Source of the DNA: Catellatospora sp. IY07-71
Lineage (GTDB): Bacteria; Actinomycetota; Actinomycetes; Mycobacteriales; Micromonosporaceae
NCBI RefSeq assembly: GCF_018326265.1
Contig: NZ_AP023360.1
Coordinates: 1,727,501-1,791,500, forward strand
Direction: 5' to 3'
DNA length: 64,000 bases
Shown: one piece after another, positions 41,563-50,433 of the stretch
How the letters are laid out: each line of letters opens with the position of its first letter
How positions within the stretch are numbered: position 1 is the stretch's first letter
Notes under the pieces: generated by a model
Told to the model about the DNA's origin: nothing
The model's input: only the letters and a program-made list of their open reading frames with translations
Databases searched by the model: none
Made by a program: the position numbers and the translations under genes

Positions 41563-42654
41563 ATGGAGCAGCTGGACAGGTGTTGTGACGACGACCGGGC
41601 ATGGGTGACCGAGGCGATCGGCAAGGTCGCGGCGGACGCCAACCGCAGCGCGGACACCCACCTGCTGCCGTTCCCGCTGCCCGAGGCATGGGGCATCGAC
41701 CTCTACCTGAAGGACGAGTCGGTGCACCCCACCGGCTCGCTGAAGCACCGGCTGGCCCGGTCGCTGTTCCTGTACGCGCTGTGCAACGGCTGGATCCGCC
41801 CCGGCACCACCATCGTGGAGGCCTCGTCCGGCTCCACGGCCGTCTCCGAGGCGTACTTCGCGCGCATGCTCGGGCTGCCGTTCGTGGCGGTGATGCCGGC
41901 CTCCACCAGCAAGGAGAAGATCGAGCTGATCGAGTTCCAGGGCGGCGAATGCCACCTGGTGAGCGATCCGGCACAGGTGGTCGTCGAGGCGCGCTGGCTG
42001 GCCGAGGACCGCCGTGGCCACTTCATGGACCAGTTCACCTACGCCGAGCGGGCCACGGACTGGCGCGGCAACAACAACATCGCCGAGTCGATCTTCCAGC
42101 AGATGTCGCAGGAGCGGCACCCCGTGCCGGCCTGGATCGTGATCGGCGCCGGCACCGGCGGCACCTCGGCCACCATCGGCCGTTACGTGCGCTACCAGCG
42201 GCACTGCACCAAGATCCTGGTGGTGGACCCGGAGAACTCCGCCTTCTACCCGGCGTACGAGGCCGGGGACTGGTCGGTGACCACCGGCAAGGGTTCGCGT
42301 ATCGAGGGCATCGGCCGGCCCCGGGTCGAGGCGTCGTTCCAGCCCGACATCGTGGACCGCATGGTGCGGGTGCCCGACGCGGGTTCGCTGGCCGCGATGC
42401 GGGTCGCCTCCGAGGTGCTGGGCCGCCGGGTGGGCGGCTCCACCGGCACCAACCTCTGGGGCGCCTTCGGCCTGATCGCCGGTATGCGCGAACGGGGCGA
42501 GACCGGATCCGTGGTGACCCTGCTCTGCGACGGCGGCGAGCGCTACGTGCACACGTACTACGACGACGGCTGGCTCGCCGACCAGCACCTGGACCTCACC
42601 GGCCCGCTCACCACCGTGCGCCACTTCCTCCAGAGCGGCACCTGGCAGGACTGA
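41563..42654 (+). CDS. cds1: PLP-dependent cysteine desulfhydrase, Cds1-like
   Basis: A 363-residue fold-type II PLP enzyme related to cysteine synthase. The lysine that binds PLP is in [15 protein letters not shown], the substrate loop is [19 protein letters not shown], and the phosphate loop is [19 protein letters not shown]. The length and C-terminus match the Cds1 group (Mycobacterium Rv3684), which releases sulfide, pyruvate and ammonia from cysteine. Neighbouring Lrp-type regulation supports amino acid catabolism. A cysteine synthase role is the alternative. Confidence 0.85.
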   Translation: MEQLDRCCDDDRAWVTEAIGKVAADANRSADTHLLPFPLPEAWGIDLYLKDESVHPTGSLKHRLARSLFLYALCNGWIRPGTTIVEASSGSTAVSEAYFARMLGLPFVAVMPASTSKEKIELIEFQGGECHLVSDPAQVVVEARWLAEDRRGHFMDQFTYAERATDWRGNNNIAESIFQQMSQERHPVPAWIVIGAGTGGTSATIGRYVRYQRHCTKILVVDPENSAFYPAYEAGDWSVTTGKGSRIEGIGRPRVEASFQPDIVDRMVRVPDAGSLAAMRVASEVLGRRVGGSTGTNLWGAFGLIAGMRERGETGSVVTLLCDGGERYVHTYYDDGWLADQHLDLTGPLTTVRHFLQSGTWQD

Positions 42655-42663
42655 CCGCTTCAC

Positions 42664-42705
42664 GTCACATCATCTGGGATGTAGCTACAACCCAGATGAT
42701 GTGAC
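42664..42705 (+). terminator. Hairpin terminator after cds1
   Basis: Perfect 15-bp arms (42664-42678 and 42691-42705) around a 12-base loop that itself contains GTAGCTAC. It starts nine bases after the cds1 stop. Confidence 0.8.
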
Positions 42706-42780
42706 CCGCGGCAGGAAACCCTGTGGTCGCCATGGCAACCCCTGTGTTGCAGCCCCCGGGCGCACCCGCCCCGGGGACGA

Positions 42781-42820
42781 CGAGGGCCCCGCACTCCCTG
42801 GCAGGAGTGCGGGGCCCTCG
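42781..42820 (-). terminator. Hairpin terminator of the DEAD-box helicase gene
   Basis: Perfect 17-bp arms (42781-42797 and 42804-42820) with a six-base loop, 11 bases beyond the helicase stop. It stands back to back with the cds1 terminator. Confidence 0.85.
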
Positions 42821-42831
42821 ATGTCGTCAGA

Positions 42832-44502
42832 TCAGCGGTCGCCCTGCGGGCGCTCGGCCCGGAACGGCCGGTCACCCTGCGGACGGTCGCCGCGGAACGG
42901 CCGGTCGCCCTGGGGGCGGTCACCGCGGAACGGGCGGTCGCCCCGGTCGCTGCGGAACGGGCGGTCACCACCCTGGAAGCGGTCGCCACGGAAGGGCCGG
43001 TCGCCCTGCGGGCGGTCGCCACGGAACGGGCGGTCACCCTGCGGGCGGTCCCCACGGAACGGGCGGTCACCCTGCGGGCGGTCCCCACGGAACGGGCGGT
43101 CGCCCTGCGGCCGGTCACCCCGGTCACCCCGGAAGGGCCGGTCGCCGTACTGGCGCGGGCCGCGGTCGCGGAACGAGCGGTCGCCGTCGCGGCGCGGGCC
43201 GCGCTGGAAACGCGGCTCCGGCTCGTCCACCACGGGGGTGCCGGAGGGCTCCCGGGCGCCGGTCAGCTCGACCAGCTTCTCGTCGGTGAAGCGCAGCCGG
43301 TGCTCGGCGGGCTTCTCGACGCCGGCCTTCTCCATCATGGCCAGCGTGGTGCGGCGCTGCTTGGGCAGCACCAGGGTGGCCACCGCGCCGGACTCGCCGG
43401 CCCGCGCGGTGCGGCCCGCCCGGTGCAGGTAGTCCTTGGGGTCCTTCGGCGGGTCGATGTGCACGACGAGCGAGACGCCGTCCACGTGGATGCCGCGGGC
43501 CGCGACGTCGGTCGCGACCAGCACGCCCATCCGGCCCTCCTTGAACTCGGCCAGGGTGCGGGTGCGGACCCGCTGCGTCTTGCCGCCGTGCAGGCCGCCG
43601 GCGCGTACGCCGACCTCGCGCAGCTGCTCGACCAGGCGGTCCACGCCCATCTGGGTGCGCGCGAACATGATCGTCCGACCCGGACGGTTCGCGATCGCCG
43701 CCGTGACCTTGAACTTCTCCTGCGGCGGGATCAGCAGCATCATGTGGTCCATGGTGGTCACCGCGGCCGCCGGCGGGGCGGTCGAGTGGGTCACCGGGTC
43801 CTTCATGAACCGCTTGACCAGCGTGTCGACGTCACCGTCCAGAGTGGCCGAGAACAGCAGGCGCTGACCCTCGGCGGGGGTCTTCGACATCAGCTCGGTG
43901 ACGTCGGGCAGGAAGCCCATGTCCGCCATCTGGTCGGCCTCGTCGAGCACGGTGACCTCGATGTCGTCGAGGGCGCAGGCGCCGCGCTCGATGAGGTCGC
44001 CGAGGCGGCCGGGCGTCGCGATCATCACGTCCAGGCCGCGCTGCAGGCCCAGGATCTGCCGGTCGTACGGCACGCCGCCGACGGCGGTGCCCGTGTAGAG
44101 GTCCATCGCCTTGGCCAGCGGGCGCAGCGCGTCCGCGACCTGCATGGCCAGCTCACGGGTGGGCACCAGGATCAGGGCCTTGGGGTGGTGCGGGCGGGCC
44201 GGCTTGCCCTCGGCGATCCGGGCCAGCAGCGGCAGTCCGAAAGCGAGGGTCTTGCCCGAGCCGGTCTGGCCGCGGCCGAGCACGTCCCGGCCGGCCAGCG
44301 CGTCGGGCAGGGTGGCCGCCTGGATCTCGAAGGGCTGGGTGATGCCGGCGCGGTCCAGCTCCCGCACCATCGGGCGGGGCAGGCCGAGCTCGGCGAAGGT
44401 GGGAAGGTGGGAGTCGCCCTGGTCGGCAGCGGCGCCCTCGGGCGCGGCGGAGCCGTCGATGTCGATCTCGAAGACCGACGGGAACAGGGCAGGGTCATGC
44501 AT
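42832..44502 (-). CDS. DEAD-box RNA helicase with repetitive basic tail
   Basis: A 556-residue RNA helicase. Motifs in order: Q motif FAELGLPRPMVRELDRAGITQPFEIQAATLP, motif I GQTGSGKT, Ia PTRELA, Ib TPGR, II DEAD, III SAT, then domain 2 with VLVATDVAARGIHVDGV and the HRAGRTARAG motif VI. The C-terminal ~130 residues carry about ten GDRPFRGDRPQ-type units, an RGG-like unstructured RNA-binding tail. It would unwind structured RNA in ribosome assembly or at low temperature. The ATG at 44502 is the last before the conserved start. The DNA of the tail is a tandem repeat, so length may vary between strains. Confidence 0.95.
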   Translation of the reverse strand: MHDPALFPSVFEIDIDGSAAPEGAAADQGDSHLPTFAELGLPRPMVRELDRAGITQPFEIQAATLPDALAGRDVLGRGQTGSGKTLAFGLPLLARIAEGKPARPHHPKALILVPTRELAMQVADALRPLAKAMDLYTGTAVGGVPYDRQILGLQRGLDVMIATPGRLGDLIERGACALDDIEVTVLDEADQMADMGFLPDVTELMSKTPAEGQRLLFSATLDGDVDTLVKRFMKDPVTHSTAPPAAAVTTMDHMMLLIPPQEKFKVTAAIANRPGRTIMFARTQMGVDRLVEQLREVGVRAGGLHGGKTQRVRTRTLAEFKEGRMGVLVATDVAARGIHVDGVSLVVHIDPPKDPKDYLHRAGRTARAGESGAVATLVLPKQRRTTLAMMEKAGVEKPAEHRLRFTDEKLVELTGAREPSGTPVVDEPEPRFQRGPRRDGDRSFRDRGPRQYGDRPFRGDRGDRPQGDRPFRGDRPQGDRPFRGDRPQGDRPFRGDRPQGDRPFRGDRFQGGDRPFRSDRGDRPFRGDRPQGDRPFRGDRPQGDRPFRAERPQGDR

Positions 44503-44675
44503 AGTCAACGCGAAACCTCTCGGGTGGCGCATCCCCGCGCCGCGCGGCCTCGTGCCGCTGCAAGTCACCCGCAGGAACGCTCGAGGGCGCGCCGAGCGCG
44601 CCCAGAACACAACCCGTCAAGTGTACGGGGTGCCGCGCCGGGCGTCCCGTCAATAACACCGTGGTGTAGCGGGGG

Positions 44676-46091
44676 TCACCCCGCGGCGGGAGCCGGGCTC
44701 GGGCTCGGGGACGGCTGGGGGCTCGCCTTCGGGCTGGTGCTCTCCTGCGCCACCGGGGACGCCGACTCGGCCGGCTCTGGCTCGGGCGAGCTGCCGGCCG
44801 AGGCGGACGGTGAGCTGCTCGCGCTGGGTGAGCTGGACGCGGACGGGGTGGCGGAGGCGGTGGCCGACGCGGTCGGCCGCGCGGTCGGCGAGGCGGACGC
44901 GGTGGCCGTCGGGGTGGTCTGCACCGCGGGCAGCGCGTCCACCACGCGGGTCGCGAAGTCGACACTGCTCATGCTCACCGGTGCGATCTTCACCACATCG
45001 CCGGTGGTGCGCGCGTGCACCATCTTGCCGTTGCCGAGGTACATGCCGACGTGGTGGATGGTGCGCCAGTCGCTCGGGTTGGTGGCGAAGAACAGCAGGT
45101 CGCCGGGGAGCAGCGCGGTCTTGGCCACCGGCTTGGCGCGGGTGCCGTAGTACTGGTCCTTGGCGACCCGGTTGAGCCGGATGCCGGCCTTGCCGTACGA
45201 CCAGTACATGAGGCCGGAGCAGTCGTAGGTGTTCGGGCCCTCGTCGCCCCACCGGTACGGCTTGCCGCGCTGGCTCAGCGCGTGCAGGACCGCCTGGCGC
45301 GCCTTGGGCGCGGCCACGAGACCCGCGTTGCTCTTGCCGGGGTCGTAGTCGCCGAGGTTCTGCTCCTGGAGCTCGCGCTGCCGGTCCGCTTCGGACTGGG
45401 CCTCGGCGACGCGGCGCTTCAGCTCCAGGAACGCGGTCTCCTTGCGCTTGTACTCCTTCTCGATGGCCGTGTACGCCGCGGAGGTCTTCTGCTCGGCGGT
45501 GATCGCGTCGGTGAGCGCGACGTACGCCGTGCGCTCCTCGGTCTGCGCGCGGGACAGGTCGGCCATCGCCGACTCGGTCTCCGGGGTGCTGTGCGCGCGC
45601 GGGATGAGCAGGCCCAGCTCACCGAGGGAGTCGTCCAGGCCGGCCGGGCCCTTCACCGAGCCCTGGTAGGCGGCGATGGCGGCGGCCTCGGCGGCCTTGC
45701 GTGCCTCGCGCAGCGCGTCGGCGGTCTGGCGCCAGGCGTAGTCGGCCATGGCCTTGGCGATGAGCGCGTTGCTGTACTCCTGCTGCAGCTCGCTGCGGCG
45801 GGCGCTGAGCACGGACAGCTCCAGCTCGGCGGCGGTGTACTGCGCCAGGAGCTGGGCCTGCGGGGTCAGCGCGACCGACCGGGGCATGCTGAGCGAGCCG
45901 TAGGGCAGGGTGGGGACGCCGTCGGCGACGGGGCGGCTGCCGGAGTCGGGGATCGCGGTGATCTTCGCCCCGACCGGCGCCTCAGCGGCAGCGGGCACCG
46001 TCACGCCGCCCACGATCAGCGCGCTCAGCACGGCCGTGCCGAGAGCAGTCGGATGCGGACGTCGAGTCTGCCCACGTCGACGCTTGGACAT
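44676..46091 (-). CDS. Secreted NlpC/P60 peptidoglycan hydrolase
   Basis: A 471-residue exported cell-wall enzyme. Signal peptide ~1-36 (basic start, hydrophobic core, AAAEA). A long coiled coil (about residues 75-250) rich in Q, A and E precedes the NlpC/P60 domain, with the catalytic cysteine in NTYDCSGLMYWSYG and the histidine in IHHVGMYLGNGKMVHA. A ~75-residue Ser/Pro/Ala/Thr tail follows. RipA-like enzymes of this layout cut the D-Glu-mDAP bond in stem peptides, the coiled coil acting as a control element. The ATG at 46091 suits the signal peptide. Confidence 0.92.
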   Translation of the reverse strand: MSKRRRGQTRRPHPTALGTAVLSALIVGGVTVPAAAEAPVGAKITAIPDSGSRPVADGVPTLPYGSLSMPRSVALTPQAQLLAQYTAAELELSVLSARRSELQQEYSNALIAKAMADYAWRQTADALREARKAAEAAAIAAYQGSVKGPAGLDDSLGELGLLIPRAHSTPETESAMADLSRAQTEERTAYVALTDAITAEQKTSAAYTAIEKEYKRKETAFLELKRRVAEAQSEADRQRELQEQNLGDYDPGKSNAGLVAAPKARQAVLHALSQRGKPYRWGDEGPNTYDCSGLMYWSYGKAGIRLNRVAKDQYYGTRAKPVAKTALLPGDLLFFATNPSDWRTIHHVGMYLGNGKMVHARTTGDVVKIAPVSMSSVDFATRVVDALPAVQTTPTATASASPTARPTASATASATPSASSSPSASSSPSASAGSSPEPEPAESASPVAQESTSPKASPQPSPSPSPAPAAG

Positions 46092-46242
46092 CAGTGGCCC
46101 CGCCCTCCCCGTTGGTCCCACCAAGTTTCCTACCGGAAATCAGGTTTCATGTCGACCCTTCTGTCCCGGTGGCGTCAAGCTGAACATCAGCTGTCAAGGC
46201 CCACACGAGTGTCACCTGCGGTGGCGTCGTAGGCTGGCGGGC

Positions 46243-47412
46243 ATGGACGTGGGTTTGAAGCGGGAGCTGGAGCAGAAGGTCTACGCCGGGGAGCGGCTCA
46301 GCCGCGCCGACGGCGAGGCACTCTACGCGAGTGACGATCTGGCCTGGCTGGGCCGCCTCGCACACCACGTGCGCACGCAGAAGAACGGCGACCGGGTGAT
46401 GTTCAACGTCAACCGGCACCTGAACCTCACCAACGTCTGCTCGGCGAGCTGCGCCTACTGCTCCTTCCAGCGCAAGCCGGGGGAGAAGGACGCCTACACG
46501 ATGCGGGTCGAGCAGGCCGTCGCCAAGGCGCTGGAGATGAAGGACGAGCAGCTGACCGAGCTGCACATCGTCAACGGCCTGCACCCGACCCTGCCATGGC
46601 GCTACTACCCGCGCGTGCTCAAGGAGCTGAAGCAGGCCCTGCCGAACGTCAAGCTGAAGGCGTTCACCGCGACCGAGGTGCAGTGGTTCGAGAAGATCTC
46701 CGGCCTGACCGCCGACGCGATCCTCGACGAGCTGATGGAGGCGGGCCTGGAGTCGCTGACCGGCGGCGGCGCCGAGATCTTCGACTGGGAGGTCCGGCAG
46801 CACATCGTGGACCACGCCTGCCACTGGGAGGACTGGTCGCGCATCCACCGGCTCGCCCACAGCAAGGGCCTGCGCACCCCGTCGACGATGCTGTACGGCC
46901 ACATCGAGGAGCCGCGCCACCGCGTCGACCACGTGCTGCGCCTGCGTGAGCTGCAGGACGAGACCGGCGGCTTCACCGTCTTCATCCCGCTGCGCTACCA
47001 GCACGACTTCCACGACAGCGCGGACGGCAAGGTGCGCAACCGGATCCAGGCGCGCACCACGATGGCGTCGCCGGCCGAGTCGCTGAAGACGTTCGCGGTG
47101 TCCCGGCTGCTGCTGGACAACTTCGACCACGTGAAGTGCTTCTGGGTCATGCACGGCCTGTCGGTGGCGCAGCTGTCGCTGAACTTCGGCGTGGACGACC
47201 TGGACGGCTCGGTGGTGGAGTACAAGATCACCCACGACGCCGACTCGTACGGCACGCCCAACACGATGCACCGCGACGACCTGCTGCACCTGATCTGGGA
47301 CGCGGGCTTCACGCCGGTCGAGCGGGACACCCGCTACCAGGTGGTCAAGGAGTACGGCCCGCCGCAGAGCCTCGCCGAGCGGCGCAGCGAGCCGCAGCAG
47401 GTCTGGGCCTGA
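46243..47412 (+). CDS. mqnE: Aminofutalosine synthase MqnE
   Basis: A 389-residue radical SAM enzyme. The 4Fe-4S motif is NVCSASCAYCSF (CxxxCxxC). GGGAEIFDWEVR and TFVIPLRYQ-type segments (FTVFIPLRYQHDF) are conserved in MqnE. It joins 3-[(1-carboxyvinyl)oxy]benzoate to S-adenosylmethionine, giving aminofutalosine in menaquinone synthesis. It is divergent from the NlpC/P60 gene. Confidence 0.95.
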   Translation: MDVGLKRELEQKVYAGERLSRADGEALYASDDLAWLGRLAHHVRTQKNGDRVMFNVNRHLNLTNVCSASCAYCSFQRKPGEKDAYTMRVEQAVAKALEMKDEQLTELHIVNGLHPTLPWRYYPRVLKELKQALPNVKLKAFTATEVQWFEKISGLTADAILDELMEAGLESLTGGGAEIFDWEVRQHIVDHACHWEDWSRIHRLAHSKGLRTPSTMLYGHIEEPRHRVDHVLRLRELQDETGGFTVFIPLRYQHDFHDSADGKVRNRIQARTTMASPAESLKTFAVSRLLLDNFDHVKCFWVMHGLSVAQLSLNFGVDDLDGSVVEYKITHDADSYGTPNTMHRDDLLHLIWDAGFTPVERDTRYQVVKEYGPPQSLAERRSEPQQVWA

Positions 47413-47414
47413 GC

Positions 47415-47849
47415 ATGACCGGCGCCGAGGGCGCCCCGCAGGAGCGGCGTCGCGGTCCCCGCCGTGACGCCGCCGGGCGCATCGTCTCCCTGTCCGACCT
47501 GCTCGGGTACGTGCTGGCGGGCTGGGTCATCAGCATGCTCGGCCTGCTCGCCTTCGACGGGCTGTTCGCGCTGCTCGGCCTGGGCGAGTTCGGGCAGGTC
47601 ACCGGCTGGCTCGGGCTGATCTACCCGGTGATCGTGTTCGTGGAGCAGTTCCGGGCCGCGGCGGGCGAGCGCGGCCGGATCGCCGTCGCGCCGGCCGCCG
47701 GGCTGGTCGCGGTGGTGCTCGGGCTGGTCGCCGTCGGCCTGGCGGGCGGGTTCGCCCCATTGGTCACCGGCGGTCTGGGCTCCCTGGTGGCCACCGTGGC
47801 GTACGCCGTACTCTGGCACACCGGCCTTACCGTGGCCGGGCGGGACTGA
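47415..47849 (+). CDS. Hypothetical membrane protein
   Basis: A 144-residue protein with a basic N-terminus and four predicted membrane helices (about 28-53, 62-76, 92-113, 115-138). I recognise no family. It starts two bases after the mqnE stop and is followed 16 bases later by another small membrane protein, so it is probably co-transcribed with mqnE. A similar small membrane protein follows mqnE in other actinobacteria as I recall, but no function is known to me. Confidence 0.8.
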   Translation: MTGAEGAPQERRRGPRRDAAGRIVSLSDLLGYVLAGWVISMLGLLAFDGLFALLGLGEFGQVTGWLGLIYPVIVFVEQFRAAAGERGRIAVAPAAGLVAVVLGLVAVGLAGGFAPLVTGGLGSLVATVAYAVLWHTGLTVAGRD

Positions 47850-47865
47850 CCGCTACCCTGGACCG

Positions 47866-48207
47866 GTGAGTCCTGCTGTCAAGTACACCCTCGGCCGGCT
47901 GGTCCTCTTCGTGGCCTGCTTCGCCGCCGCCTGGTTCATCCCCGGCATCGACCTGTTCATCAAGCTCGGCATCGCGGTGCTGGCGTCGTTCGCGCTCAGC
48001 TGGTTCCTGCTGCGCGGGCTGCGTGACGAGATGACGGCGCAGGTCGAGGACGCGCTGGAGCGCCGCAAGGCGGACAAGGAGCGGCTGCGCGCCGCCCTGG
48101 CCGGCGAGGACGCCCCCGCTGCGGCGGCCGCCGAGACCGACGAGGCCGGCGAGGCCGCGCAGGCCGACGACACGGCTCCGGTCGCCGAGGCTTCCTCCGC
48201 CAAGTGA
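47866..48207 (+). CDS. Small membrane protein, DUF4229-like
   Basis: A 113-residue protein. Two membrane helices (LGRLVLFVACFAAAWFI and LFIKLGIAVLASFALSWFLL) are followed by a charged helical stretch (RDEMTAQVEDALERRKADKERLRAAL) and an Ala/Glu/Asp-rich tail in the cytosol. The layout matches DUF4229 proteins found next to menaquinone genes in actinobacteria. GTG start at 47866. Function unknown. Confidence 0.8.
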   Translation: MSPAVKYTLGRLVLFVACFAAAWFIPGIDLFIKLGIAVLASFALSWFLLRGLRDEMTAQVEDALERRKADKERLRAALAGEDAPAAAAAETDEAGEAAQADDTAPVAEASSAK

Positions 48208-48249
48208 TGAGCAGCGGCACATCCTGATCCCGTCTCGCGTCCGGCGGCA

Positions 48250-48460
48250 CGGGTGTGTATTACCGTGTCGCCTGACCGTCCGCAGCGAAGCCGGTGCGAA
48301 CCCGGCGCTGTCCCGCAACTGTGATCCCGCTCGTCGAGCGGGGAGCCAGGTCGCCTGCGGCGGTCGCGAACCACGCCTTCGAGGAAAGGCGTCTCGCGGA
48401 CCGGGCTGCCCCACCTGATCGGGCCCTGTCGGCGAAGACCTTGCCTCGACCGACAGGAGG
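48250..48460 (+). promoter_or_regulatory. Cobalamin riboswitch with Shine-Dalgarno-masking hairpin
   Basis: The B12-box core is present: GAAGCCGGTGCGAACCCGG, then CTGTCCCGCAACTGTGA and GGAGCCAGGTCGCCTGC. Downstream, CCTGTCGG (48425-48432) can pair with CCGACAGG (48450-48457), whose last bases are part of the Shine-Dalgarno AGGAGG (48455-48460) before the ATG at 48467. This suggests that bound cobalamin turns off translation of the transporter. The exact 5' end is approximate. Confidence 0.92.
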
Positions 48461-48466
48461 ATCTAC

Positions 48467-49399
48467 ATGTCTGCCCTTTCGCTCTCCCGGCGCGCGCTCG
48501 GCGCGCTGGCCGCCGTCGGCCTCGTGGCCGGGCTCGCGGCCTGCGCCACCGAGGATCCCGCCACCCCCGCGCCGTCCGGCGCCGCCGCGGCGTACCCGGT
48601 GACAGTCGGCTCGGTCACCCTCGCCGCGCAGCCCGTGAAGATCATCTCGCTGTCGCCGACGACGACCGAGATGCTGTTCGCCATCGGCGCGGGCGGCCAG
48701 GTCACCGCCGTCGACGACAACTCGAACTTCCCGGCCGAGGCGCCGAAGACGGACCTGTCCGGCTTCCAGCCCAACGCCGAGGCCGTCGCCGCGAAGAGCC
48801 CCGACCTGGTCGTGCTCAGCACCGACAGCAACAACGTGGTGGCCCAGCTGACCGCCCTGAAGATCCCCGTGTACGTCGCCCCGGCCGCGGTGACCCTGGA
48901 CGACTCGTACCGGCAGCTCGCCGAGCTGGGCACGCTGACCGGCCACGCGAACGAGGCCGCCGCGCTCACCCAGCGGATGAAGGACGACATCGCCAAGCTG
49001 GTCAAGGACGTCCCGCAGCGCACCACCCCGCTGACCTACTACTACGAGCTCGACCCGACGCTGTACTCGGTGACCTCGAAGACCTTCATCGGCTCGCTGT
49101 TCGAGCTGGCCGGCCTGAAGAACGTGGCGGACGCCGCGGACACCAAGGGCAGCGGCTACCCGCAGCTGACCGCCGAGTCCCTGGTCAAGGCCAACCCCGA
49201 CCTGATCTTCCTGGCCGACACCAAGTGCTGCGGTCAGAGCCTGGACACCGTGAAGGCGCGGGCCGGCTGGGCCGGGATCACCGCGGTCAGCAAGGGCCAG
49301 GTCATCGCGCTCGACGACGACATCGCCTCGCGCTGGGGCCCGCGCGTCGTCGACCTGATCCGCTCGATCGTCGAGGCCACCGGCAAGGTTCAGGCCTGA
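48467..49399 (+). CDS. btuF: Cobalamin-type ABC transporter substrate-binding lipoprotein
   Basis: A 310-residue lipoprotein. The signal ends in the lipobox AGLAAC at about residues 21-26. The BtuF/FepB fold is seen in KIISLSPTTTEMLFAIGAGGQVTAVDDNSNFP, the long backbone helix between lobes and SLVKANPDLIFLADTKCCGQS. Placement right behind a cobalamin riboswitch makes B12 or a corrinoid the likely ligand rather than a siderophore. The permease gene follows after five bases. Confidence 0.93.
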   Translation: MSALSLSRRALGALAAVGLVAGLAACATEDPATPAPSGAAAAYPVTVGSVTLAAQPVKIISLSPTTTEMLFAIGAGGQVTAVDDNSNFPAEAPKTDLSGFQPNAEAVAAKSPDLVVLSTDSNNVVAQLTALKIPVYVAPAAVTLDDSYRQLAELGTLTGHANEAAALTQRMKDDIAKLVKDVPQRTTPLTYYYELDPTLYSVTSKTFIGSLFELAGLKNVADAADTKGSGYPQLTAESLVKANPDLIFLADTKCCGQSLDTVKARAGWAGITAVSKGQVIALDDDIASRWGPRVVDLIRSIVEATGKVQA

Positions 49400-49404
49400 T
49401 CGTC

Positions 49405-50433
49405 GTGACGACACTGCGACCGGCACGGCTGCGACTCCCGTGGCTCGCCGCGGGCGTCGGGGCCGTGCTGGTCGCGCTCATCGCCGGGGTCGCGCTCGGC
49501 CCGGTGACGCTGCCGCCCGGCTCGGTCGCGGCGGAGCTGCTGAACCTGATCCCCGGTGTGGACCTGCCGTCGGGGCTGAACGAGCGTGAGATCGCGATCA
49601 TCACCGAGCTGCGGCTGCCGCGGGTGGTGCTGGGGCTCCTGGTCGGCGCGATGCTGTCCCTGGCGGGCGGCTGCTACCAGGGCGTCTTCCGCAACCCGCT
49701 GGCCGATCCGTACCTGCTCGGCGTCGCGGCGGGCGCGGGGCTCGGCGCGACCCTGTCCATCGCGCTGCGCGAGGCCGCGTGGCTGGCCCCGGCCGCCTTC
49801 GCCGGGGCGGGCCTGGCCGTGCTGGCCACCTACCTGCTCGGGGTGGCGGGCGGCCGGGACCGCTCGTCGGCCACGCTGATCCTGGCCGGGGTCGCCGTGT
49901 CGGCGTTCCTCGCCGCGATCCAGACCTACCTGCTGCAGCGCAACGTGGACACGATCCGCGAGGTGTACTCCTGGCTGCTCGGGCGGCTGGCCACCAACGG
50001 CTGGCACGAGGTGACCCTGCTGCTGCCGTACGCGGTGGTCACCACGGTGGTGGTGCTGGCGCTGCGCCGGGAGCTGGACGTGCTGAGCGTCGGCGACACC
50101 GAGGCGGCGAGCCTGGGCCTGCACCCGCAACGCTCGCGGCTGATCCTGCTGGGCGCCGCCTCGCTGGGCACGGCCGCGGCGGTCGCCGTGTCGGGGCTGA
50201 TCGGGTTCGTCGGCATCATCGTGCCGCACGTGGTGCGCCTGCTGGCCGGCGGCTCGTACCGGTCGATCCTGCCGCTGTCGCTGCTGTTCGGCGCGGCCTT
50301 CCTGACGCTGGCGGATCTGGCCGCGCGCACCCTGATCGCGCCGGGCGAGCTGCCCATCGGCGTGGTCACCGCCTTCTTCGGCGCGCCGTTCTTCGTGCTG
50401 GTGCTGCGCACCACCCGGCGGGTGAGCGTCTGA
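49405..50433 (+). CDS. btuC: Cobalamin-type ABC transporter permease
   Basis: A 342-residue FecCD/BtuC-family permease with about ten membrane helices. Family motifs are LRLPRVVLGLLVGAMLSLAGGCYQGVFRNPLADPYLLGVAAGAGLGA and GLIGFVGIIVPHVVRLLAGGSYRSILPLS, the latter the ATPase-contact loop. The GTG at 49405 is used; the stop overlaps the ATPase start by one base (TGATG). Confidence 0.93.
   Translation: MTTLRPARLRLPWLAAGVGAVLVALIAGVALGPVTLPPGSVAAELLNLIPGVDLPSGLNEREIAIITELRLPRVVLGLLVGAMLSLAGGCYQGVFRNPLADPYLLGVAAGAGLGATLSIALREAAWLAPAAFAGAGLAVLATYLLGVAGGRDRSSATLILAGVAVSAFLAAIQTYLLQRNVDTIREVYSWLLGRLATNGWHEVTLLLPYAVVTTVVVLALRRELDVLSVGDTEAASLGLHPQRSRLILLGAASLGTAAAVAVSGLIGFVGIIVPHVVRLLAGGSYRSILPLSLLFGAAFLTLADLAARTLIAPGELPIGVVTAFFGAPFFVLVLRTTRRVSV

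Noticed and set aside
42870-43140. CRISPR-like periodic repeats
   Set aside because: The periodic DNA is in frame and encodes the GDRPFRGDRPQ tail of the DEAD-box helicase; there are no unique spacers.
46092-46242. Possible c-di-AMP riboswitch before the NlpC/P60 gene
   Set aside because: Such riboswitches often precede actinobacterial cell-wall hydrolases, but I could not find the conserved core in the 151-base region.
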